Source: Bacteroidales bacterium
GTDB taxonomy: Bacteria; Bacteroidota; Bacteroidia; Bacteroidales; ML635J-15
Reading direction: 5' to 3'
Assembly: GCA_028702675.1 (NCBI GenBank)
Contig: JAQVOJ010000009.1
Coordinates: 1-48,991, forward strand
DNA length: 48,991 nucleotides
The position numbers and the translations under genes were made by a program. The number at the start of each line of letters is the position of its first letter. Position 1 is the first letter of the stretch. The notes under the pieces are model-generated. The model was not told the origin of the DNA and searched no databases. It saw nothing but the letters and a program-made list of their open reading frames with translations. This document shows, piece by piece, positions 18,304 through 27,437 of the stretch.

Positions 18304-19953
18304 CTAATCTTTAATGCTTCTAACATAAAAAACAAATCCATTCTTTTCTTCAATTACCTTCAGTTGTGGATGATTAGTAATAATCTCCTCTTTGAGAGTA
18401 TTTTTACTCACGAAATAAGCAGGTTTATCAATACTATCCCACAATAATTGATTTACATTATAATTCTTTCCATCTTCAGATTTGGGTTTATTAAAATAAA
18501 ACAAATGAGCATACGACTTAAATCCTATGGTTTCGACATATACATCATCTTCGGGTAATGATTTATAAAAATCTATTACTGTTTTTTGCGTCATTTCTTC
18601 AAGCCTTGGTAGAATAGTTTTCATTGCAAGCATCTGAAAACATAGCAAGCCAAAAGCAAAAATCACAATTGCATGTTTAAATTTATTCTTATTAAATAAA
18701 ATTAAAGTAAAAGTGATAGATACAAGCAGAATAAGTCCTGAGATAAATTCCACACCTGTCCACGCTACAGGTGCCTGAATATTAGCAATTGCAAAGCTAT
18801 CGTTAATAATATCTGCTTCAATAATTGTCGGTATAAAGAACCTAAACACGCTAAAAACTATTGTAAACAGAGCAAATAATACACTCAATATCAATAATAA
18901 TACTTTCTCGAATAGTTTAATTTTTGCAATTCCATGAAATATACGGTACACTCTATGAGCAGCAAGATATGTAATTGGAAAATAACACAAAGATGAATAA
19001 TGAACAATTTTAGTTTCAACAATAGAAAATATTACTACAACTACTAATAACAAAATAATCATCCATGTATGCATATGCTTTAATTGAATATTTCCAGTAT
19101 CCCTAAAATAGTATTCTCTAATTGCAAAAACCGAAGCAGGAAATACTCCAAAAAACAAAACAACGATATGATACATAAAGAAACCGCCATGTCCGGCATC
19201 TTGTGTAGTAAACAATCGGATTTGATACTCAACAAATTGTTGAATTATTTCGAAGTTACCATTAAATATCTGCAAAATAAACCAAAAACCTCCAATTAGA
19301 GCTAGCACAATAATATATATTATTACATCGAACCACCTAATAGCAACATGAAACTTTTTTACTAGTATAAAAATACTTGAAACCAGTGCAAATATAAGTA
19401 TTGCTACTGGTCCTTTTGTGAGCATTGCTAAGCCTATAAAAGCCGCCGACAGCACTGCACGAATAGTATTTAATGAATGATATCCTTGCGTATATTGTAA
19501 TGAGAACCATATTCCCAAGAATATGAAAAGATTAAACCACGGGTCAATTATTCCCGACTTAAAATAAAAAAATGGCAGCAAACTTACTACATATAATGCT
19601 GCCCAAATTAATCCGAACGATTTGTTTTTAATAGTTTTACCGATTAAATACAAAACTATTAATGTAAGTATTCCACAAATAGCATTAGGGAATCTAGCAG
19701 CAAATTCGTTTACTCCAAACATTTTCATTGAAACAGTCTGCATCCAAAAGAACAAGGGCGGCTTTTCCCAAAAAGTTTCATAATTTATTTGAACATCGAG
19801 GTAATTGCCAGTTACAATCATTTCGCGAGCCGATTCGGCAAAATTTATTTCGTCCCAATCAAACAAGTGTACAGAACCATTAAACGGAATATAAATCATT
19901 ATTCCTAACAAAATCAGCCATAAAATATTTCTATCTAAGCTTAATGTTTTCAT
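18304..19953 (-). CDS. GT39/ArnT-like polyprenyl-phosphate-sugar glycosyltransferase
   Basis: 549 aa, polytopic (about 11-12 helices). The first periplasmic loop carries the conserved acidic motif HLFDWDEINFAESAREM, then FWEKPPLFFW, as in the PMT_2/ArnT family. These enzymes use undecaprenyl-phosphate-linked sugars to modify lipid A, proteins or glycans on the periplasmic face. A soluble C-terminal tail (about residues 450-549) follows the last helix. It overlaps the PAP2 phosphatase gene by 4 bp (ATGA), suggesting tight coupling. Confidence 0.9.
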   Translation of the reverse strand: MKTLSLDRNILWLILLGIMIYIPFNGSVHLFDWDEINFAESAREMIVTGNYLDVQINYETFWEKPPLFFWMQTVSMKMFGVNEFAARFPNAICGILTLIVLYLIGKTIKNKSFGLIWAALYVVSLLPFFYFKSGIIDPWFNLFIFLGIWFSLQYTQGYHSLNTIRAVLSAAFIGLAMLTKGPVAILIFALVSSIFILVKKFHVAIRWFDVIIYIIVLALIGGFWFILQIFNGNFEIIQQFVEYQIRLFTTQDAGHGGFFMYHIVVLFFGVFPASVFAIREYYFRDTGNIQLKHMHTWMIILLLVVVVIFSIVETKIVHYSSLCYFPITYLAAHRVYRIFHGIAKIKLFEKVLLLILSVLFALFTIVFSVFRFFIPTIIEADIINDSFAIANIQAPVAWTGVEFISGLILLVSITFTLILFNKNKFKHAIVIFAFGLLCFQMLAMKTILPRLEEMTQKTVIDFYKSLPEDDVYVETIGFKSYAHLFYFNKPKSEDGKNYNVNQLLWDSIDKPAYFVSKNTLKEEIITNHPQLKVIEEKNGFVFYVRSIKD

Positions 19954-20606
19954 TCTTTTCTTTTAATTAATGGACGATTAAGTTTATCACATCGCTTACT
20001 AAAAATCATCAAAGCCATCACAAAAGTAATAATTACTCCAATAAAAGAACCTGCCACAATATCGTTTATAAAATGCTGTGATATATATATCCTGCTATAT
20101 GCTATTAATACAGCAGTGGCAAAGCATATTATTTTAACAATTTTATTTTTGGAAAGTACACTAATAGAGAATAACAAAGCAAATGCACTTGTGGTATGCC
20201 CCGAAGGAAAACTAAAAGCATGATGCAAATCGACTCCATCAACAAACTGAAGATTTGGCATTTTTTCGATAAAAGCAGCAGGACGCATATAATCATTAAA
20301 TATTACTCTCTTAAAAAATTGTGTAGTTAATCCTGAAAACAGACCAGACAAACCAACAAACAACGCATTTTTAATATTAAAAAACAGAAGTGTTAAGAAA
20401 ACCAGTAAAACTGCAAGTCCACTACCTAACTCGGTAATAATAATAAACAGTTTATCTAGTGTAGGGTTATGCAAACTATTAAGCAAAAGGTGTAATTCGA
20501 AACGATTATTTGAAAAAATAATTATAATAGCTGCTACTTCAAAAACTATCCACGGGATAAGAAATGCTAAATTATCTAATACTATTTTTTGCAATTTGTT
20601 TACCAT
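19950..20606 (-). CDS. PAP2-family membrane phosphatase
   Basis: 218 aa with about six membrane helices. The phosphatase motifs are clear: a K...RP motif in KRVIFNDYMRP (slightly longer spacing than the usual KX6RP), PSGH in SFPSGHTTS, and SRIYISQHFIND, which fits SRX5HX3D exactly. It would act at the periplasmic face on undecaprenyl pyrophosphate, lipid A phosphates or phosphatidate. Proximity to a GT39 enzyme that consumes lipid-linked sugars favours lipid carrier recycling or lipid A dephosphorylation (inference). Confidence 0.92.
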   Translation of the reverse strand: MVNKLQKIVLDNLAFLIPWIVFEVAAIIIIFSNNRFELHLLLNSLHNPTLDKLFIIITELGSGLAVLLVFLTLLFFNIKNALFVGLSGLFSGLTTQFFKRVIFNDYMRPAAFIEKMPNLQFVDGVDLHHAFSFPSGHTTSAFALLFSISVLSKNKIVKIICFATAVLIAYSRIYISQHFINDIVAGSFIGVIITFVMALMIFSKRCDKLNRPLIKRKE

Positions 20607-20611
20607 GAGCT

Positions 20612-21775
20612 TTAAATTATTCGTCTTGAATATGTTTTTGGGGTTATGCTTAATTTTTTAAGATCGATATTGGATAACAAAACAACTCCGGGTTTTGTAC
20701 CAATGGTAAAGTTACCAAATTTTTGTTGCAAGCCCAAAGCTTTAGCGCCATTAGAACTTACCCATTTCAGTAATTCAACAATAGGTATATCAGGATAAAA
20801 TTTTGAAATGCTATATAATTCAGCAATTAGCGAAAGATTATGGTTTGAAGCTAAACTATCGGTTCCTACAACTATATTATTGCTAAGCTTCATTAAATTA
20901 TCAATATCGGGGATTTTATCACTAATAAATATATTACTATTAGGACACAAGCAAGGGAATACATTTTCTGACGAATACATTGAATAACAAATATCTTCCT
21001 GTAAGTCAACATTATGAACTAAAACCATATTGGCATTTTTCATAGAATTTTTTAAGTCAGACAAAGACAAGCCAATATCAGGTATTTTATAATCATAATC
21101 AATATTATTTAAAAACGAAAGCAAAGAGTTTTCAACACCATTATAAAGCTCTCTTTCTTGATTTGATTCAAAAAAATGCAAACTAAATATATTGTTATTT
21201 AGATCAAGAATAGTTTTAAATAGTTCAGGATGCAAACTATATATTGCATGAGGAGTTAATGAAGTGGACAAACCTGCATTATTAAATTTATCAAGTAATA
21301 ACTTACAATCGGTCAATTTCTTAAATATGTCAGATTTTCTTATGCCAATACATTCAATAAAATTATGGTAATAAATATTACTTTTAAGCTTAGTATTTAA
21401 ACTGATATCAGAATTACAAACATCCGCAACCGAACCTATTCCACTAACATACATTGTGTTATCGGCTTTCTCTATAGATTTTAATTTAGTTTCAGCTTTA
21501 TTTATAGATTTCAGATTATTAACCATGGCAATAAATCCTGACAATCCAGTATTTTCGGGAATAGCCTTATGTAAATCTGACAACTCAAGATGACAGTGCA
21601 TATTAATCATGCCCGGCATAAGTATTCCATTGTAAAAGCTAAGACCCGAAATTTCTTTGAGATTATCAGCAGCTTTACTTACACTTAAAATTGTACCATC
21701 ATCATCTATTTCTAATACCCCAAACTTAATTAAATTAATACCGTCGAAAAGATAATGTGCAGATAGGCGTTTCAT
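20612..21775 (-). CDS. Amidohydrolase (TrzA/ATZ-like metal-dependent deaminase)
   Basis: 387 aa. Motifs: GMINMHCHLELSDL (HxH metal ligands), TPHAIYSLHPEL, HFFES, LVHNVDL, CPNSNIFISD, and VGTDSLASNHNLSL (metal-binding Asp). This arrangement matches the cytosine deaminase/chlorohydrolase branch of the amidohydrolase superfamily, which includes aminofutalosine and SAH deaminases. The substrate cannot be fixed from sequence, and no menaquinone genes are nearby. It sits in the envelope block, 33 bp after the DUF4296 gene and 5 bp before the PAP2 gene. Confidence 0.87.
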   Translation of the reverse strand: MKRLSAHYLFDGINLIKFGVLEIDDDGTILSVSKAADNLKEISGLSFYNGILMPGMINMHCHLELSDLHKAIPENTGLSGFIAMVNNLKSINKAETKLKSIEKADNTMYVSGIGSVADVCNSDISLNTKLKSNIYYHNFIECIGIRKSDIFKKLTDCKLLLDKFNNAGLSTSLTPHAIYSLHPELFKTILDLNNNIFSLHFFESNQERELYNGVENSLLSFLNNIDYDYKIPDIGLSLSDLKNSMKNANMVLVHNVDLQEDICYSMYSSENVFPCLCPNSNIFISDKIPDIDNLMKLSNNIVVGTDSLASNHNLSLIAELYSISKFYPDIPIVELLKWVSSNGAKALGLQQKFGNFTIGTKPGVVLLSNIDLKKLSITPKTYSRRII

Positions 21776-21808
21776 TTATAAGGGTTTTGAATTTGCTTAA
21801 TCTAATAC

Positions 21809-22165
21809 CTATTGAGCTTGTAATTGTCCTTTTGATGTGTTTAAGCTTTCTAATACTTTGTCGTAAAGGGATTCTAATTTACGATAATCGTTCTTAATAT
21901 AATAGTCGATTGTTGCTTCGAATTGTAGTTTAGTAATGTTGTGTTTTTTAAATACAGAATAATAAATATTTGTATCGTTATAGATTTCTTCTTTTGGCAA
22001 AACATTAGCTGTTAAAAGTCCATCAGCAATATGGATATCATACAATACCTCTACAAGTTTTTTGTCAGATAATAGTTCTTTTTCTGTATTCTTATTATTA
22101 ATACAAGCTACTAAAGCAATTATTATTGCTATTATCACAAAACTATATTTCACTATTCTATCCAT
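21809..22165 (-). CDS. DUF4296-type lipoprotein
   Basis: 118 aa. The signal sequence ends in the lipobox LVAC (Cys21). The mature part matches the DUF4296 pattern (LSDKKLVEVLYDIHIADGLL, YYSVFKKHNITKLQFEATIDYYIKND), a small helical domain common in Bacteroidota outer-membrane lipoproteins. Its biochemical role is unknown. The start overlaps the end of the MlaF-like gene by 8 bp, so it may be an accessory of that transporter. Confidence 0.85.
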   Translation of the reverse strand: MDRIVKYSFVIIAIIIALVACINNKNTEKELLSDKKLVEVLYDIHIADGLLTANVLPKEEIYNDTNIYYSVFKKHNITKLQFEATIDYYIKNDYRKLESLYDKVLESLNTSKGQLQAQ

Positions 22166-22916
22166 TTCTTATTTCTTTTACCGATTTATAAAGTTGTGAA
22201 GCAAAAACAAATTCGTTAAGTTCTTTATTGTCAGAAATAAAAATATCATTTTTGCTTCCCTCCCACCATTTTTTACCTTCGTGAATATATATAATACTAT
22301 CGCCAATTTCCATGATTGAATTCATATCATGTGTATTAATTATGGTTGTAATATTATATTCCATAGTGATTTCTTTGATAAGCTGGTCTATTACAATAGC
22401 CGTTTGTGGGTCTAATCCGCTGTTAGGTTCGTCGCAAAACAGATATTTTGGATTTAGCACAATTGCTCTGGCAATAGCGACTCTTTTTTGCATTCCACCG
22501 CTAATTTCGGCAGGATAGGCATTATTTGCATCAGATATATTAACTCTATCTAGGCAAAATTTCACACGATTGATTTTTTCCTTTTTCGTCATTTTAGTAA
22601 ACATCTCAAGTGGAAACATGACATTTTCTTCAACAGTAGCAGAGGTAAATAAAGCTCCTCCTTGAAAAACCAGCCCCATCTCTTGACGTATTAGTTTTTT
22701 TTCTTTTATCGAAGCCTGAGTAAATTCCTTTTCATTAAAAAACACTTTACCATGGTCGGGTTGTAACAAACCTGTAATTGATTTTAACAATACTGTTTTG
22801 CCTGAACCACTTTTACCAATAATCTGATTTATTTTACCAGAATAGAATTCTGCGTTTATATCAAACAATACCTGAGTATCTGCAAAACTTTTCGATATTT
22901 GTTCAATCTTAATCAT
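22158..22916 (-). CDS. mlaF: ABC transporter ATP-binding protein, MlaF-like
   Basis: 252 aa. Walker A GKSGSGKTVLLKSI, signature ISGGMQKRVAIARAI, Walker B YLFCDEPNSGLD, and a switch histidine in INTHD. With the MlaE-like permease (4-bp ATGA overlap) it forms a lipid transporter of the Mla type, which moves phospholipids between membranes. The MlaD (MCE) partner is not in the window. Confidence 0.92.
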   Translation of the reverse strand: MIKIEQISKSFADTQVLFDINAEFYSGKINQIIGKSGSGKTVLLKSITGLLQPDHGKVFFNEKEFTQASIKEKKLIRQEMGLVFQGGALFTSATVEENVMFPLEMFTKMTKKEKINRVKFCLDRVNISDANNAYPAEISGGMQKRVAIARAIVLNPKYLFCDEPNSGLDPQTAIVIDQLIKEITMEYNITTIINTHDMNSIMEIGDSIIYIHEGKKWWEGSKNDIFISDNKELNEFVFASQLYKSVKEIRNG

Positions 22917-23662
22917 GTAAGCAATAATTGTGTTAATATAAGATTAAACAATAATACGACAATAATACTATATACAACAGCGTGTGTACTACTTCGTCCT
23001 ACCTCCAAAGCTCCACCGGAGGTATAATATCCATGATATGCAGATATTGAAGAAATAATTACAGCAAAAAACACCATTTTAATCAATGAATATACAATAT
23101 AATAAGGTATAAACATATAATGTAATCCTACAACATAATCTTGTACAGTAACTACATCAGTGAGTATAGCAATAATATAGCCTCCAATTATTCCCAGAAA
23201 AATACTTAATAAGTTTAGAAAAGGGAAGCTAATTATAGCAGCAAGGATTTTAGGAGTTATTAAATAGTTTGCAGAGTTTATACCCATCATATCAAGAGCG
23301 TCAATCTGTTCGGTAATTCTCATTGTGCCAATTTCTGAAGCTATGTTTGACCCCACTTTTCCACTCAGAATCAGGCACACTACAGTACTTGAGAATTCAA
23401 GAATGAAAGTATCTCGGGCACTTAAACCAATTAAATATCTGGGAATAAGAGGGCTTGTAAAATTAATAGCTACTTGCAAAGTTAAAACTGCACCCATAAA
23501 AACTGAGACGATACAAACAATTCCTAACGAATTTATACCAATACTTTCAATTTCTTCAATGAGTCTTTTAAAATAAACTTTTAGTTTTTCAGGTCGCCTT
23601 AATGCGGTGAACATCAGCTCAAAATATCTCCCTATGTGATATATTAATTTCAAATTAAACAA
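22913..23662 (-). CDS. mlaE: MlaE-family ABC permease
   Basis: 249 aa, with the MlaE family hallmarks: five to six hydrophobic segments, GSNIASEIGTMRITEQIDALDMMGINS, and a GYYTSGGALEVGRSSTHAVV ending. It is the inner-membrane channel of the phospholipid transporter with MlaF. It is first gene of the block, divergent from the mannose-1-phosphate guanylyltransferase gene over a 91-bp gap. That gap has a TAATTTTG (-7-like) on the minus strand at 23682-23675 but no properly spaced TTG. Confidence 0.93.
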   Translation of the reverse strand: MFNLKLIYHIGRYFELMFTALRRPEKLKVYFKRLIEEIESIGINSLGIVCIVSVFMGAVLTLQVAINFTSPLIPRYLIGLSARDTFILEFSSTVVCLILSGKVGSNIASEIGTMRITEQIDALDMMGINSANYLITPKILAAIISFPFLNLLSIFLGIIGGYIIAILTDVVTVQDYVVGLHYMFIPYYIVYSLIKMVFFAVIISSISAYHGYYTSGGALEVGRSSTHAVVYSIIVVLLFNLILTQLLLT

Positions 23663-23753
23663 TTATTGTTAAAACAAAATTAGGATTTAAACTCTATAAT
23701 GAAAAATATTTCGTTTATTTTAAGGTTATAAACACAAACCAAATTTTGTAATC

Positions 23754-24815
23754 ATGAACAAAAACAACTATTGCATAATTATGGCCGGAGGAATTGGCAG
23801 TAGATTCTGGCCCATTAGTTTGGCAGAAAAGCCCAAGCAGTTTTTAGATATAATTGGATGCGGCAGGACATTAATACAACAAACCTACGACAGATTCATA
23901 AATATTTGTCCGGCAGAAAACATTTTTATAGTTACTGGAGAAGAGTATAAAGAAATAGTCTTAGATCAATTACCTTCGATTAAAGAAGACAATATCCTTA
24001 CAGAGCCTATGAGGCGTAACACTGCACCATGCATTGCTTATTCAAATTATAAAATTAAAAAGATAAATCCGAATGCAAATATTGTGGTAACACCAGCTGA
24101 TCATTTAATCATAAACGAAGACTTATTTATTCAGAATATTATTGATGGAATATCATTTGCTCAATCAAGAAATATTTTACTTACATTAGGAATAAAACCA
24201 GATCGTCCTGCTACCGGTTATGGTTATATTCAAATTGAGAATAAAGAAATTTCTGGCGATTTTATTAAAGCAAAATCATTTACTGAAAAACCGAATATCG
24301 AATTAGCAAAATTTTTTATTGAGAGTGGTGAATTTTATTGGAATTCTGGAATTTTTATTTGGACTTTGAATTCTATAGACAAAGCATTTAATGAGTTTTT
24401 ACCCGAAATTCACAATTTGTTTGAAGAACACTACGAAAGCTTTAATACTCCTCAAGAATCGTCAGCCTTAAGAAAGATTTACACAGATGCTAAAAGTATT
24501 TCGATTGACTACGGAGTAATGGAAAAAGCAGATAATGTTTATGTGTTGTGTACTAACTTTGGATGGTCAGATTTAGGCACATGGAATTCACTTTATACTA
24601 TAGGAGGTAAAGATGAATATGATAATGTTAAACTTGGCAACGATATCTCAACTTACAACTCAAGCGGCAATTATATAAGGACTACAGAAGATAAAATTCT
24701 AGCCATTAAAGATATGGAAGACTATATAATAGTAAATACAGATAAGGTACTATTAATATGCAAACGCGAGAATGAACAGGACATAAAGGATATTGTTAAT
24801 CAACTTAATAAATAA
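23754..24815 (+). CDS. manC: Mannose-1-phosphate guanylyltransferase
   Basis: 353 aa; the single-domain form without the C-terminal phosphomannose-isomerase domain. Nucleotidyltransferase motifs: IIMAGGIGSRFWPIS with EKPKQF, TEPMRRNTAPCIAYS, PADHLI, FTEKPN, GVMEKADNV and NFGWSDLGTW. It makes GDP-mannose from mannose-1-phosphate and GTP, feeding surface polysaccharide or glycoprotein synthesis. It may supply the glycosyltransferases in the divergent block (inference). Monocistronic, ended by the terminator at 24830-24859. Confidence 0.95.
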   Translation: MNKNNYCIIMAGGIGSRFWPISLAEKPKQFLDIIGCGRTLIQQTYDRFINICPAENIFIVTGEEYKEIVLDQLPSIKEDNILTEPMRRNTAPCIAYSNYKIKKINPNANIVVTPADHLIINEDLFIQNIIDGISFAQSRNILLTLGIKPDRPATGYGYIQIENKEISGDFIKAKSFTEKPNIELAKFFIESGEFYWNSGIFIWTLNSIDKAFNEFLPEIHNLFEEHYESFNTPQESSALRKIYTDAKSISIDYGVMEKADNVYVLCTNFGWSDLGTWNSLYTIGGKDEYDNVKLGNDISTYNSSGNYIRTTEDKILAIKDMEDYIIVNTDKVLLICKRENEQDIKDIVNQLNK

Positions 24816-24829
24816 AGCATCATAAACAC

Positions 24830-24859
24830 AAAAAAAGCCGGAGTTACCGGCTTTTTTTT
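24830..24859 (+). terminator. Bidirectional terminator between manC and gldN
   Basis: A7-GCCGG, 5-nt loop AGTTA, CCGGC-T8. It lies between the convergent manC (stop 24815) and gldN (stop 24874) and can terminate both. Confidence 0.92.
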
Positions 24860-24873
24860 ATTATTAACATCTT

Positions 24874-25737
24874 TTAATATTCCCATTGATCGTGCTCAAA
24901 GGTAAATATTTTATCCTGAATTCTCTCACCCTCTCTTATGGCATCTATTCCTAGAAGATAGTCATTAATTGGTCTATTATCATAAACATTTGTAGTTGCA
25001 AAAATAAAGCTACTAAAAATTCTCATTTGAAATATTTCTCGAAATGTAAGTCTAGCAGCATCATTTTCACCTTGATTATAAGTTTCGTATTGTTTAAATA
25101 TATTCTCTAAATGTGGGTAATAAACCCAATATAATCCCATTTCTCCATCTGCATCTGTATATACATAAGGGGCAATACTAATAATTCTAACATCCATTAC
25201 TGATCTTTGCTTATCAAATACCCACTCTTCCCAAACATAAAAACCTATTACATCTTCGTTCTTAACAGCAGCGGGTACCTTTATTTCTGCACCAGTAGCT
25301 GTTCGTTGTATTGTTTCAACTGAGTCTATACTTCTTAATTCATCTCCTTCCAATTCTACTAACCACCATCTGGTCGTCATATCACGTGGATCGTACCTAA
25401 AAGCCGGAATTACTCCATCTTTAATGCTCTTAGTCATTAATCTAAACAAAGATAATCTCATCCTTTCTGGCTGAATTCCTTCGGCAGCTGGGAATACAAT
25501 GTCTTGAATTGAAAAAAACAATGGATGATTTCTTTTTTCTCTGACATCAATATATCGTACTACTTTTCGAGAATACATTCCATCTGCTTCTCGAATTTCT
25601 TGTAAAGGAGGAGCCTTTTGTAATGGTACATGTTCTCGACCATAAGCTCCGTCTAAGACCGGTTTCAATTGGGCAAAGCTACTAAGACTATAAACACTTA
25701 GCCCAATAAATAGTAATAGGATGTTAAAAAATCTCAT
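24874..25737 (-). CDS. gldN: T9SS/gliding protein GldN (PorN)
   Basis: 287 aa. Signal peptide 1-22 (SSFAQ), then the GldN pattern: MYSRKVVRYIDVREKRNHPLFF, SLFRLMTKSIKDG, PAFRYDPRDMTTRW, MGLYWVYYPHLE, and NDAARLTFREIFQMRIFSS. GldN is periplasmic and forms the ring complex with the lipoprotein GldK, connected to the GldLM motor. It follows gldM by 4 bp. It is last of the porP-gldKLMN cluster, which ends at the terminator at 24830-24859. Confidence 0.95.
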   Translation of the reverse strand: MRFFNILLLFIGLSVYSLSSFAQLKPVLDGAYGREHVPLQKAPPLQEIREADGMYSRKVVRYIDVREKRNHPLFFSIQDIVFPAAEGIQPERMRLSLFRLMTKSIKDGVIPAFRYDPRDMTTRWWLVELEGDELRSIDSVETIQRTATGAEIKVPAAVKNEDVIGFYVWEEWVFDKQRSVMDVRIISIAPYVYTDADGEMGLYWVYYPHLENIFKQYETYNQGENDAARLTFREIFQMRIFSSFIFATTNVYDNRPINDYLLGIDAIREGERIQDKIFTFEHDQWEY

Positions 25738-25741
25738 AATA

Positions 25742-27394
25742 TTATTGTATTATTATTGTTACCCCTGCACGATTTGGTATTAAACCACTAGATGAATTAA
25801 TATTAACCATAGCAAATTGTACTGCAGTACCAGACCTTGCAATTGATCTTACCCGATTTGCAGCACTTGGATCGCTAGCAATTGAATTCCCATTAACCTG
25901 TATCAATTCTGGTTTTGCACCAGGTATTGCTATACGGACAGTAAATGATACAACATTATATGTTGCACCTTCAAATACAAAATCATCAGGAGCATCAGCT
26001 TCCAATTTTCTATTGATTACCCATTCCAATGGTAATTCAGCACCATCACCGAACACGTCAAATGCAATTTTTGGTGGTGGTACAGCCAATACTCTAAAGC
26101 TTTGTGAATCTCCTCTAGTCGTTGTTCCATCCTCACCTACAGCATCAACAGTAAGTGTGATAGTTGAACCTACAGCACTGGCCGGTGGCTTAACAATAGC
26201 CGTATTCCCAACTTGTCGTATAATGTGTGGACCTCTCAAAACAGGTCTGCTATCAGCTCCACCAGAGGCAGCAAATTGTATTGGATTATCCAATCCTGCA
26301 TACAATACCATCATTTTTGTAGGTGTAATAGCTCCGCTGCTAGAACCTACACTATATTTATGTTTAAATGGTCTAATAATTTCACCTAAATTACTTTCAT
26401 ACACAGCTAAACCGCCAAAACTACCTGATGCACCAAATGTAGTATCAATTTCACCGGCACCTGTGTCATCCAATTTAAGTAAATGATATTTTTTATTTGG
26501 ATTTTTGCTGAATTCCCATTTACCATTTACTTTTGTAGAATCATAAAAAGGTTCACCATCATATGTAACCCATATCTTCGGTGTCATAGTAGTATCTTTG
26601 GCTCCAATAAACACTCTTCCATAAAATCTACTACCGGGCATCACTGCCCCGGGAGCAGCCACAAGAGCTTCTAACTCAGATATTTTAATATCAAGTCTTT
26701 CGGCATCACCAATCAGATACGAATACATATCAGTTTCTATATTACGAAGGTCTGATTGTAATTTGGTTAACAATGCATAAGTAGCTACTAGGGGCATACC
26801 AGCAGTTAATGTTTCTGGCCAAGGCTTAGCACTATCGTCGTATTTATCTTTTCTAGGCTCTGTTGCTAGTGCTGCATTAATTGAATTTTTTAGAAACTTT
26901 CCAGATCCCGATGTATCAGAAACCACTCCTAGTAATAATTCACGATATTTAATAACCTCTTGCTCAAGCTGCCACCCTAGTTTTTGTCCCATCTCAGCAG
27001 TCATAATTTCTTTAGCAGCATTAATATCGTCTTGCTTTTTAACATAAGTAATACTATTTGTAGTATCGTCACCATTAGAATATCTGATAACAGCAAGTTT
27101 TATATCTTCAATAAAACCGTAAAGTGAATCAGAAGCACTATGAATTTCTTTAGCTTTTTTCCATTGATACTCAAATTTATCAGGTTGTTGATTATAGGCT
27201 ACTGATATTTCGTTATATACCTGTACACTTTTCTCGCGATAGTTAATTGCAGTTGTCTGAAGGCTTTCATTTACATAAATAAAAGCTTCAATCACTTCAT
27301 TAGACACATTAAGTGCGAGTAAAGCCGTATAGAACAGGTACATCATACCTATCATTTTTTGCCGTGGGGTTTCCGGACAATTAGTTGCACCCAT
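25742..27394 (-). CDS. gldM: T9SS/gliding motor protein GldM (PorM)
   Basis: 550 aa. Short cytoplasmic N-terminus (MGATNCPETPRQKMIGMMY), one membrane helix (about residues 14-34, LFYTALLALNVSNEVI), then a long periplasmic part. The periplasmic part starts with a helical D1 region (about 40-230) and continues with Ig-like domains (DAVGEDGTTTRGDSQSFRV and so on). GldM is the rotating shaft that couples the proton-driven GldL ring to GldKN. The near-invariant N-terminus and order between gldL and gldN make the call secure. Confidence 0.95.
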   Translation of the reverse strand: MGATNCPETPRQKMIGMMYLFYTALLALNVSNEVIEAFIYVNESLQTTAINYREKSVQVYNEISVAYNQQPDKFEYQWKKAKEIHSASDSLYGFIEDIKLAVIRYSNGDDTTNSITYVKKQDDINAAKEIMTAEMGQKLGWQLEQEVIKYRELLLGVVSDTSGSGKFLKNSINAALATEPRKDKYDDSAKPWPETLTAGMPLVATYALLTKLQSDLRNIETDMYSYLIGDAERLDIKISELEALVAAPGAVMPGSRFYGRVFIGAKDTTMTPKIWVTYDGEPFYDSTKVNGKWEFSKNPNKKYHLLKLDDTGAGEIDTTFGASGSFGGLAVYESNLGEIIRPFKHKYSVGSSSGAITPTKMMVLYAGLDNPIQFAASGGADSRPVLRGPHIIRQVGNTAIVKPPASAVGSTITLTVDAVGEDGTTTRGDSQSFRVLAVPPPKIAFDVFGDGAELPLEWVINRKLEADAPDDFVFEGATYNVVSFTVRIAIPGAKPELIQVNGNSIASDPSAANRVRSIARSGTAVQFAMVNINSSSGLIPNRAGVTIIIQ

Positions 27395-27437
27395 TTGTTA
27401 TATATTTTTTAAATTCTTAAATCTTTTCAAAACTCAC

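Noticed and set aside
26013..26486. 157-codon plus-strand frame opposite gldM
   Set aside because: Shadow of the gldM reading frame; composition is Pro/Ser-rich translation of the complementary strand and has no independent signals.
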